Shown: positions 43,220 through 49,986 of the stretch, one piece after another
How positions within the stretch are numbered: position 1 is the stretch's first letter
Layout of the letters: each line of letters opens with the position of its first letter
Assembly: GCA_025757685.1 (NCBI GenBank)
Contig: CP107220.1
Location: 211,501-275,500 of the forward strand
Length of the DNA stretch: 64,000 nucleotides
Direction of reading: 5' to 3'
Source: Oscillospiraceae bacterium
GTDB lineage: Bacteria; Bacillota; Clostridia; Oscillospirales; Acutalibacteraceae
Translations under genes and position numbers: made by a program
The notes under the pieces: model-generated
What the model was told of the DNA's origin: nothing
Databases searched by the model: none
Seen by the model: the letters and a program-made list of their open reading frames with translations, nothing else

Positions 43220-43248
43220 ATTGTAGCATATTTTTCCAGAAATTTCAA
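43220..43248 (-). promoter_or_regulatory. Promoter upstream of the FIVAR gene leader
   Basis: On minus, TTGAAA (43248-43243), 17-base spacer, TACAAT (43225-43220). The transcript would begin near 43213 and run 365 bases to the start codon. A 59-70-codon open frame in this leader matches nothing I recognise. Confidence 0.65.
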
Positions 43249-43379
43249 GAAATTTTCAGAATATTACACTTCTCTTTTTCTCAAATCATTGCCTTCTTCC
43301 ATTACTCACGGAACTGTATGACTTCTTGAATACTTCCCGAAAAGGAAAAGCCGCCGTCTGTGACAGCGACTTTTCTATT

Positions 43380-43478
43380 TAGCGGGTAAACCGTCCGAGA
43401 AAACATTGTTTCTGCCTGCTTGTTAAGGTCTGTATGGTAATCGCTCAGCTTGCTGGTAGTCAGCAGCTCAACATACAA
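43380..43478 (-). pseudogene. TnpV remnant
   Basis: Reads VELLTTSKLSDYHTDLNKQA then ETMFSR, closely like the ...LLTSGKLNxYLADIDxQAEEMF core of TnpV proteins of Clostridial transposons. Start and end are missing. It abuts the partial R2 repeat at 43479-43535. Confidence 0.6.
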
Positions 43479-43535
43479 GCGAACCTTACACTGAGGTGTA
43501 TAAAGAAACTCTAAATCCGCATTATTATTTACAGT
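43479..43535. repeat. Dispersed repeat R2, partial copy 3
   Basis: GCGAACCTTACACTGAGGTG and the following CTAAATCCGCATTAT match R2 at 34221 and 40620. The rest of 42848-43718 holds the leader, terminator and TnpV scrap described separately. Confidence 0.7.
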
Positions 43536-43660
43536 AAATAACTGCTTCCGTCATCTGCACTTGCTCCGTCTGTTTTGCCCTTTGGCAAAAAGACATGGGG
43601 TCTAATGCTTTTAAAAAGAAGGAAAAAACGGAATTTACCTCTATTCAGGCATACAAACTG

Positions 43661-43713
43661 TTGACAATAAAGCTCCTATATAGTATAATTCAACAAACTA
43701 CTATATAGGAGCT
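43661..43713 (+). promoter_or_regulatory. Consensus promoter and double operator of the marR/radical SAM cassette
   Basis: TTGACA at 43661-43666, 17-base spacer, TATAAT at 43684-43689: perfect consensus. A 15-bp inverted repeat (AGCTCCTATATAGTA at 43671-43685 and TACTATATAGGAGCT at 43699-43713) overlaps it, each arm containing the palindrome CTATATAG. The right arm also holds the marR ribosome binding site (AGGAG). This is the expected layout for tight autorepression by the MarR protein. Confidence 0.85.
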
Positions 43714-43718
43714 TTTGC

Positions 43719-44156
43719 ATGAAAACAAATGGCGGATTTCTTGTCACCAAAATAAAACAACTTGGAGACCGGATTTTTGAGAAGATTCTCAGCGAAAAGA
43801 ATATTGATGCGTTCAATGGAGCCCAGGGGCGCATTCTTTATGTGCTGTGGCAGGAGGATGGTATCTCAATCAGATCACTCTCGACTCAATGCGGATTAGC
43901 GATAACATCTCTTACGACGATGCTGGAAAGAATGGAAAATCAAGGGCTGATAAGCCGTGTTCAGTCTGAAACGGACAAAAGGAAAACCCTCCTGTTTCTG
44001 ACCGAGAAAGCACATGCCTTAAAGGGCGAGTACGATTCTGTATCTGATGAGATGGGCAGTATTTACTACAAAGGTTTTTCAGAGGAAGAAATTACCCGGT
44101 TTGAGGAATGCCTTGACCGCATCAGAAAGAATCTTGAGGAGTGGCAGAAGTCATGA
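43719..44156 (+). CDS. MarR-family regulator of a radical SAM mobile pair
   Basis: 145 residues with the MarR winged helix: AQGRILYVLWQEDGISIRSL near 37, LAITSLTTMLERMENQGLISR near 63 (recognition helix), and the wing SETDKRKTLLFLTEKA near 87. It is probably a repressor acting on the two CTATATAG palindromes in its own promoter. Its stop overlaps the next start (ATGA), so regulator and enzymes are coexpressed. The three-gene set matches what genome annotation calls a radical SAM mobile pair system, as I recall it. The inducing ligand is unknown. Confidence 0.88.
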   Translation: MKTNGGFLVTKIKQLGDRIFEKILSEKNIDAFNGAQGRILYVLWQEDGISIRSLSTQCGLAITSLTTMLERMENQGLISRVQSETDKRKTLLFLTEKAHALKGEYDSVSDEMGSIYYKGFSEEEITRFEECLDRIRKNLEEWQKS

Positions 44157-44842
44157 GTATTTGTATCAAAGATCAGATTCAGAACATGAATCTCGTCATC
44201 GGCTGCACATTGGGGTGTGCATATTGCAATGCCCGCAACAACGTGAAACGCTGGCATATGATTGATGACTTCGCTGACCCTGAATTCTTTCCGGGTAAGC
44301 TCAAGATGATGGAAAAGAAACGTCCGCAGAACTTTCTTCTTACCGGGATGAGCGATTTCTCCGGATGGAAGCCGGAATGGAGAGACGAGGTATTTGCAAA
44401 GATCCGTGAAAATCCACAGCATCAGTTCCTGTTCCTTACCAAGCGACCTGATTTGCTGGATTTTGATACCGATCTGGAAAACGCATGGTTTGGCGTTACG
44501 GTGACGAGAAAAGCAGAACTGTGGCGTATCGACGCCCTTCGGAAAAACGTCAGAGCAAAACATTACCATGTTACCTTTGAGCCGTTATTCGATGATCCCG
44601 GCACAGTTGACCTTTCCCAAATCAACTGGATCGTTGTCGGCACTATGACCGGGGCTCAGAGCAGGAAGATTCATACGGAGCCGGAATGGGCATGGTCTCT
44701 GACGGACCAGGCACACGCACTCGACATTCCGGTGTTTATGAAGGAAGACCTTGTCCCTATCATAGGGAATGAAAATATGATTCAGGAAATGCCGGAGGAA
44801 TTTAATAAAGTGTTAGAGGAACAGAGATCATGGAAGAAGTAA
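44153..44842 (+). CDS. Radical SAM mobile pair protein A (DUF5131/Gp37-like)
   Basis: 229 residues from the ATG at 44153, which overlaps the marR stop; a GTG at 44141 is less likely. The radical SAM cluster motif appears as GCTLGCAYCNAR near 20 (CxxxCxxC). FLLTGMSDFSGWKPEW and FLFLTKRPDLL are like phage Gp37/Gp68 (DUF5131) proteins. WIVVGTMTGAQSRK replaces the usual GGESG-like block. It has no SPASM domain. It overlaps its partner by 13 bases. The substrate is unknown; relatives travel on mobile elements. Confidence 0.85.
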   Translation: MSICIKDQIQNMNLVIGCTLGCAYCNARNNVKRWHMIDDFADPEFFPGKLKMMEKKRPQNFLLTGMSDFSGWKPEWRDEVFAKIRENPQHQFLFLTKRPDLLDFDTDLENAWFGVTVTRKAELWRIDALRKNVRAKHYHVTFEPLFDDPGTVDLSQINWIVVGTMTGAQSRKIHTEPEWAWSLTDQAHALDIPVFMKEDLVPIIGNENMIQEMPEEFNKVLEEQRSWKK

Positions 44843-45738
44843 TAAATGGAATCCTCATTCATGAGGTGGAAACAAAGAACATCATGACCAAGTCCAGTCT
44901 GCCGGTAGGCGGTTACTCGGTCAATCCTTATGTAGGCTGTACACATGCCTGCAAGTATTGCTATGCTTCTTTTATGAAGCGCTTTACCGGCCACAAGGAG
45001 GAATGGGGCACTTTCCTTGATGTGAAGCATTGGCCGGAAATTAAAAATCCGAAGAAATATGCCGGACAGCGTGTGGTCATCGGTTCTGTAACGGATGGCT
45101 ACAATCCACAGGAGGAGCAATTCGGGAATACCAGAAAACTTCTGGAGCAGCTCATCGGCAGTGATGCAGATATTTTGATCTGCACAAAGTCTGATCTTGT
45201 GGTACGGGATATTGATCTGCTGAAGAAGCTTGGACGAGTAACCGTTTCATGGTCGATCAACACACTGGATGAAAATTTCAAGAACGATATGGACTCTGCT
45301 TCAAGCATTGAGCGCCGTATCGCCGCTATGAAGCAGGTATATGAAGCAGGTATCCGTACAGTCTGTTTCGTATCCCCGGTATTCCCCGGTATCACGGATT
45401 TTGAAGCAATCTTTGAGCGGGTAAAGGATCAGTGCGATCTGTTCTGGCTCGAAAATCTCAATCTTCGAGGCGGTTTCAAAAAGACAATTATGGATTATAT
45501 AGCCGGAAAATATCCTGATCTTGTACCACTTTACGACGAGATCTATAACAAGCATAACCGCAACTACTTTGAAGCACTTGAAGTAAAAGCTGAGAAAATG
45601 GCTAAGAAGCATGATTGTGCCTTTGTGGATAATGAAATGCCTTATGGCAGAGTCCCGCAGGGACATCCGGTAATCGTGGATTATTTCTATCATGAGGAAA
45701 TCAGAGGGACAGAAAATACCGGAAAAAGAAATCTTTAA
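44830..45738 (+). CDS. Radical SAM mobile pair protein B (spore photoproduct lyase-like)
   Basis: 302 residues. The cluster motif is VGCTHACKYCYASFMKRFTG near 38 (CxxxCxxC), followed by GSVTDGYNPQEEQ near 85, SWSINTLDEN near 140 and FVSPVFPGITD near 185. This layout is of the Rv2578c/SPL-like radical SAM branch. The last part (AFVDNEMPYGRVPQGHPV) is not from a known accessory domain. Its start lies within protein A's end, so they probably work together. Possible roles discussed for such pairs are nucleic-acid or small-molecule repair, unproven. Confidence 0.85.
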   Translation: MEEVINGILIHEVETKNIMTKSSLPVGGYSVNPYVGCTHACKYCYASFMKRFTGHKEEWGTFLDVKHWPEIKNPKKYAGQRVVIGSVTDGYNPQEEQFGNTRKLLEQLIGSDADILICTKSDLVVRDIDLLKKLGRVTVSWSINTLDENFKNDMDSASSIERRIAAMKQVYEAGIRTVCFVSPVFPGITDFEAIFERVKDQCDLFWLENLNLRGGFKKTIMDYIAGKYPDLVPLYDEIYNKHNRNYFEALEVKAEKMAKKHDCAFVDNEMPYGRVPQGHPVIVDYFYHEEIRGTENTGKRNL

Positions 45739-45773
45739 ATAGAAATTGACCGAGTTCTTGGAACGAGGGAGAG

Positions 45774-45814
45774 TAATTATCGAAAAAGCATGTTCGCTGA
45801 TTTCTCGATAATTA
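45774..45814. repeat. 41-base palindromic element, copy 2
   Basis: TAATTATCGAAAAA/TTTCTCGATAATTA arms with the same central GCATGTTCGCTGA. Relative to copy 1, TCA/TGA has become TCG/CGA, a paired change that keeps the stem. It lies 35 bases after the radical SAM B stop. Confidence 0.75.
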
Positions 45815-45888
45815 ACATGAACAATATATCACAGAATTCTAAAAGAAGTAACATCATAAATTTAACACAGTAAAGCGCTACCTTTGCA

Positions 45889-45914
45889 TTTTTGATGGAT
45901 AAACAATATAAAAG
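45889..45914. repeat. 26-base dispersed repeat, copy 2
   Basis: Identical to 33399-33424; preceded by CCTTTGCA as in copy 3. Confidence 0.85.
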
Positions 45915-46012
45915 CCCTCGTGTGCTCTGCTTGCACATATACATTTTAAATAATACAGTTCAAATTTTTCGGTTTCAGAATTTATATCAAAACTATATTC
46001 CATAAATTGCTC

Positions 46013-47491
46013 CTAATCAATTTCGATTTTAAAACAAATAGGGTAGTTATCGCTAAATCGGCTGTTTGCTTTAACTGTTAATTTAGTATCGCTTCTTTCA
46101 AATTCGAGCTTTTCGCCGGTTGAAAGAAGTGTAATATTTTTAATTATAAAATCAGGTCCGTTTTTCTTTTTAAGTGTTTTTATTACAGCGTCCTTACCGT
46201 TAGGGCGCATTTGAAATGCGTAGATATACCCGTTTTTATATGTAAATCGAAAATCTTTATTTGTAAATTTCTTTTCACTTGAATCTTGGAAAAATCCCGC
46301 TTTGTTATTGACTTTTCCTTCGCCAAAGGTTTTCCAAAATGTTGTGTTGTAAATTCCTTCACCGTTTAGTTTAAGCCAAGCGCCTAATTGTTTCAGTACA
46401 GCAGTTTCTTCATCTGTAATTGTACCGTCGGCTTTTGGGCCTACATTCAAAAGTAACATTCCATTTTTGCTTACAATATCTATTAAATCAGTAATAATGT
46501 GCCTTGCTGATTTGAATTCGTTGTTTTTTGTATATCCCCACGAGTGTTTGCCTATCGCAGTATCGGTTTGCCAAGGAATAGGGGATATATCTGTTAAAGC
46601 GCCGCGCTCAACATCAAAGGTTGCCACAGTAGGTGGAAATGCCTCATGCTTATAGTTGATGGTAACCTCTTCGCCCCACTCCTCTGCTCTGTTGTAGTAA
46701 TAAGCACACAGCTTTTTAAGAAACGGCTTAAATGAATGGTTGTGAATCCACCAATCAAAATAAAGGTCAGCCGGCTGATATTTATCTATAAGTTCGCAGG
46801 TGCGCACAAGCCAATCTTCAAGCCATTCTTTGCTTGCACCGATGGAATAAGTATCTGCTGTCGTTTTATGTATTGTATGGCTGTCCCATTCAGGGCAATA
46901 AACAGCGGGTCCGTAAAAATCTCTGTACTTTTCATCATTTACATCACTGTCAAATGTTCTGCCCATATTCATAAAGAAATAATGCTCGGCTCTGTGTGTT
47001 GATGCACAGAAGGTCAAGCCATTATTCTCACACGCTTTCTTTATCTCGCCAGTAATATCTCGGCAAGGTCCCATTGCTTTGGCATTCCAGCGGTTAAATA
47101 CTGTATCATACATAGCAAATCCATCGTGATGTTCACAAACGGGCATTACAAATTTTGCACCGCTTTCTTTAAAAAGAGCCAGCCATTTATCTGCATTGAA
47201 TTTTTCACCTTTAAACATAGGTATAAAATCTTTGTAACCGAATTTATTTTGAGGCCCGTAATTTTTTCTGTGATATAAATATTCTTTGCATTTTTTATCG
47301 TACATTGAACGCGAATACCACTCGTTGCCATAAGCCGGTACACTGTATATTCCCCAGTGAATAAATATTCCAAGCTTGCCTTTATAATACCAGTCCGGTG
47401 TTTTGTGATTGGATAAAGACTCCCAACTATCTTTATATTTCCCGTTTGTGATTACATCATCTATCTGCTGTAAGTATTCCTTAATTGTCAT
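46013..47491 (-). CDS. Alpha-L-fucosidase (GH29)
   Basis: 492 residues from the ATG at 47491 with GTGAGGA upstream. It has no signal peptide, so is probably cytosolic. GH29 landmarks are GKLGIFIHWGIYSVPAYGNEW near 32, CEHHDGFAMYDT near 105, and ADLYFDWWIHNHSF near 235 with the aspartate nucleophile. SKNGMLLLNVGPKADGTI near 340 and a C-terminal beta-sandwich follow. It releases fucose from host glycans or plant oligosaccharides. It is flanked by island repeats; no fucose catabolic genes are nearby, suggesting it came with the mobile region. Confidence 0.92.
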   Translation of the reverse strand: MTIKEYLQQIDDVITNGKYKDSWESLSNHKTPDWYYKGKLGIFIHWGIYSVPAYGNEWYSRSMYDKKCKEYLYHRKNYGPQNKFGYKDFIPMFKGEKFNADKWLALFKESGAKFVMPVCEHHDGFAMYDTVFNRWNAKAMGPCRDITGEIKKACENNGLTFCASTHRAEHYFFMNMGRTFDSDVNDEKYRDFYGPAVYCPEWDSHTIHKTTADTYSIGASKEWLEDWLVRTCELIDKYQPADLYFDWWIHNHSFKPFLKKLCAYYYNRAEEWGEEVTINYKHEAFPPTVATFDVERGALTDISPIPWQTDTAIGKHSWGYTKNNEFKSARHIITDLIDIVSKNGMLLLNVGPKADGTITDEETAVLKQLGAWLKLNGEGIYNTTFWKTFGEGKVNNKAGFFQDSSEKKFTNKDFRFTYKNGYIYAFQMRPNGKDAVIKTLKKKNGPDFIIKNITLLSTGEKLEFERSDTKLTVKANSRFSDNYPICFKIEID

Positions 47492-47714
47492 AATTTTCCT
47501 CACGCAAAGCATTCTATAATCTCTGCACCCTTTCTGACAAATGCAACAAATTCATCAATTTCTGCTGTAACAGTATGATAACCCTTATAATATTACAATT
47601 TTAATTATATCGTAGAAAAAGCATAATATCAACAAATAAAGAGCAATTGTCCCAAAAAGCGAACTATTACAAACATAAATTCGATAACAACATCAAAAAG
47701 GATCTGCCTTTGCA

Positions 47715-47740
47715 TTTTTGATGGATAAACAATATAAAAG
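47715..47740. repeat. 26-base dispersed repeat, copy 3
   Basis: Identical to 33399-33424 and 45889-45914. It lies in the 47492-48534 gap, which also holds R1 copy 2, R3 copy 2, a terminator and tRNA-Gln but no protein gene. Confidence 0.85.
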
Positions 47741-47814
47741 GGCAAACTTAAAAGAGAGGGTTTAAAGTTTTATTACTTTAAGCCCTCATTATTTTTTGAA
47801 ATGTCTCTCAAATT

Positions 47815-47949
47815 TTTTGCTCATTTCAATTCGTGTTACGATTTTGATTTGAGCGATGTCTCTCAAAAATCTCAGTCATAAATGCCCTAAATCGCACTAA
47901 AATGACTTTGGAATTTTGAAATTTGCTGTCTCTTAGAATCTCTCAAAAA
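47815..47949. repeat. Dispersed repeat R1, copy 2
   Basis: Counterpart of 40435-40569, nearly identical, same orientation, 7380 bases apart. Confidence 0.88.
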
Positions 47950-47983
47950 CTCTCACAAGATTTTGAGGCAAAGAAAAAGTGCC

Positions 47984-48056
47984 TGAATACCGCCATAAAA
48001 AGCAGTATTCGGGCATAAAAAAGCCTCGGAACACGAATGTTCCGAGGTATTGGCAG
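47984..48056. repeat. Dispersed repeat R3, copy 2
   Basis: Counterpart of 39304-39375, with the same two hairpins. Confidence 0.75.
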
Positions 48057-48184
48057 ATTATATCAACCTGTCAAGTCACGGTCGTATTTGCTTCGCAAAT
48101 CTCCACCTTAAAGACTTGACAGAACGATGTTACTCGCTCTGCTCGTAATAACGATTCTTCGAATCCTTATCTTCTTCTATCGAA

Positions 48185-48219
48185 GAAAAAACAGACACCC
48201 GTGCGGATGTCTGTTTTCT
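48185..48219 (-). terminator. Terminator downstream of tRNA-Gln
   Basis: On minus, AAAACAGACATCC pairs with GGGTGTCTGTTTT and is followed by TTTC; it begins three bases after the CCA end. Confidence 0.8.
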
Positions 48220-48221
48220 CT

Positions 48222-48295
48222 TGGCAGAGGTATAAGGATTCGAACCTTAAATGACGGAGTCAGAGTCCGGAGTGTTACCGTTACACTATACCTCT
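48222..48295 (-). tRNA. tRNA-Gln(CTG)
   Basis: 74 bases including encoded CCA. Acceptor AGAGGTA/TACCTCT, discriminator G; D stem GTGT/ACAC; anticodon arm CCGGA-CTCTGAC-TCCGT with anticodon CTG; T arm TAAGG-TTCGAAT-CCTTA. The first anticodon-stem pair is C-T, a mismatch. The CTG anticodon reads CAG. It is the right boundary of the accessory region; a broken copy lies at 34013-34106. Confidence 0.93.
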
Positions 48296-48534
48296 ATATT
48301 CAGTTGGCAAAGCGGTTTCGCATTGCTGAATAATATTAGCATATTCGGAAGAGGTTGTCAAGAAAAAATGAGAATTTCTCAGCAAAAAATTCGGATCATC
48401 GCAGCGGCGACGATCCGCTGCGTTTGTAAATGGCGAATTCTTTGCGAATTGATGCGGCTTTTGGCGCAGTGTCTTGCATAACCGCCGGATTTTCGCTATA
48501 CTGAAACAGGAAATACCGGCGGGCAGTGGAATCT

Positions 48535-49134
48535 TTATTTTTGCAGCGCGGCCAGCTCTTTTTTCATAGCAGAGAGGAGCACCTTGTTGTCTTTGCCGTT
48601 TGAGGTGATGACCACATCGCAGGTATAGCCTGCGGCGCGTATATAAAACTCCTGCTGGAAGCGGCCGGTGCGCAGCTGGAGAGCGCCGGTGCGCTGGGCG
48701 CAAATGTCCGTGTACTTCATGGCCAGACTGGTCTTTATGTCCGAGCGGGTGTATTCGCCGCCGCGGATGGTGGGTTTGGCGTCGAAAAACGCCGTAGCAT
48801 TCTGCTGCTCCTCGGAGGTCAGGCGCAGGGTGTACTGCACGGTGCCGGTGTCGTATTCATCTGTGCGGGTGTAGTTGCCGTCCGCCTTTTGCAGGCTTTC
48901 CTCTACCAAGGCGCTGTCCACCGTGGACGGAAAGTTGGAGGCGATCATCACCTGGGCAGGCGGAAAGTTGTTGTCTGCCGTGTAGTAAACGGCAAAGTAC
49001 GCCACACTGCCGGCCAAGAGCAGCAGCGGGATCAGCAGAAAAATGCGCTTGCCAAGCTTTAAGAACCAAACGGTCAGCCCAATGGCTACCAGAACAAGAA
49101 TCGCAAAAACCACAAAAAATACATTCCAAATCAT
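48535..49134 (-). CDS. Hypothetical membrane-anchored protein
   Basis: 199 residues. Two N-terminal membrane helices (about 4-25 and 31-52: FFVVFAILVLVAIGLTVWFL and IFLLIPLLLLAGSVAYFAVY) are followed by an external domain of about 145 residues that I do not recognise. That domain contains YTRTDEYDTGTVQYTLRLT and ends KKELAALQK. It stands alone, with only a short gap to the divergent hydrolase gene at 49214. Confidence 0.7.
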   Translation of the reverse strand: MIWNVFFVVFAILVLVAIGLTVWFLKLGKRIFLLIPLLLLAGSVAYFAVYYTADNNFPPAQVMIASNFPSTVDSALVEESLQKADGNYTRTDEYDTGTVQYTLRLTSEEQQNATAFFDAKPTIRGGEYTRSDIKTSLAMKYTDICAQRTGALQLRTGRFQQEFYIRAAGYTCDVVITSNGKDNKVLLSAMKKELAALQK

Positions 49135-49213
49135 AAACAGACCTCGTTTGCAAGAGTAACTCTATTATATCTTGCTTTGTCTTGTAGGTCAACAGTAAGT
49201 TGGAGGATCGGTC

Positions 49214-49876
49214 ATGAATGTACAGGTCAACGGCGTGATATTATATTATGAAAAGCAGGGCAGCGGGCCGCCGCTGGTGCTGCTCCACGGCAATGGGGAG
49301 GATGGACGCATTTTTGACCGTACCGCAGAAGTATTGGCCCCTCATTACACCGTCTACACCATTGACAGCCGCTGCCACGGCAAAAGCAGCCGCAATGTGC
49401 CCCTAAGTTATGACTTAATGGCGGCAGACGTGCTGGCATTTTCAAAAGCATTAAAGTTGGAAAAGCCGGTGATCTGCGGCTTTTCGGATGGGGGAATCGT
49501 GGCGCTGCTGGCAGCAATCCGGGCGCCGGAATTGCCCGGTGCGCTGATCGCCTGCGGCGCCAATACCACCCCGGCAGGGCTGAAGTGGCCGGTGCGCCTG
49601 GGTATGGCGCTTCGTTACCTGGTGTGCCGGGAACCGCGGACCAAAATGATGCTCTGTCAGCCCCAGATCTCCCCGGCTATGTTAGGGCGTATTCAGGTGC
49701 CTACACTGGTGTTGTGCGGCGCCCACGATATGATCCGCCCGGCAGACAGCCGCGCTATTGCCGCCGCCATTCCCGGCGCCCGGTTGCAAGAATTGCCCCA
49801 TGAGGGCCATGGTACTTATATCGTCCACAGTCCTAAACTGGCCCACCTGGTGCTGGCATTTCTGCGAACCCTGTGA
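49214..49876 (+). CDS. Alpha/beta hydrolase
   Basis: 220 residues, cytosolic. Motifs: LLHGNGEDGRIFDRT near 23 (oxyanion loop), DSRCHGKSSRN near 55, nucleophile elbow CGFSDGGIVALL near 91, acid in CGAHDMIRPAD near 170, and histidine in HEGHGTYI near 195. Small single-domain members of this family hydrolyse esters or thioesters; the substrate is unknown. GGAGG lies about eight bases before the ATG. A bidirectional terminator follows. Confidence 0.85.
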   Translation: MNVQVNGVILYYEKQGSGPPLVLLHGNGEDGRIFDRTAEVLAPHYTVYTIDSRCHGKSSRNVPLSYDLMAADVLAFSKALKLEKPVICGFSDGGIVALLAAIRAPELPGALIACGANTTPAGLKWPVRLGMALRYLVCREPRTKMMLCQPQISPAMLGRIQVPTLVLCGAHDMIRPADSRAIAAAIPGARLQELPHEGHGTYIVHSPKLAHLVLAFLRTL

Positions 49877-49930
49877 AGTGCCCCCCTGCCTGCGACGGAA
49901 TGGATAAGGATTGCGATTGATTTTAGGCGT

Positions 49931-49978
49931 AAAAAAGCAGCCATCGGCTTTTGGTCGATGGCTGCTGCTTTTTTATAT
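49931..49978. terminator. Bidirectional terminator
   Basis: Perfect 11-bp stem AGCAGCCATCG/CGATGGCTGCT, with AAAAAA before and GCTTTTTTAT after, serving the convergent hydrolase and phosphoesterase genes. Confidence 0.92.
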
Positions 49979-49986
49979 TATTGATT

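Larger units (their letters stand above)
34013..48295. mobile_element. Putative decayed genomic island between tRNA-Gln and a broken copy
   Basis: The 29-base string GATTCGAACCTTAAATGACG... occurs at 34078-34106 and 48237-48265 in direct orientation, the latter inside the intact tRNA-Gln. Between them lie AT-richer accessory genes, scraps of a serine recombinase (39460-39586) and TnpV (43380-43478), several dispersed repeats and a radical SAM cassette. No intact integrase remains, so the element is probably immobile. The boundaries are inferred. Confidence 0.5.

Noticed and set aside
44153..45738. Radical SAM pair as maturases for the DVITTSGG peptides
   Set aside because: Neither enzyme has a SPASM or RRE-type peptide-binding domain, they are under a separate MarR operator, and the peptides are about 9 and 15 kb away; no evidence links them.
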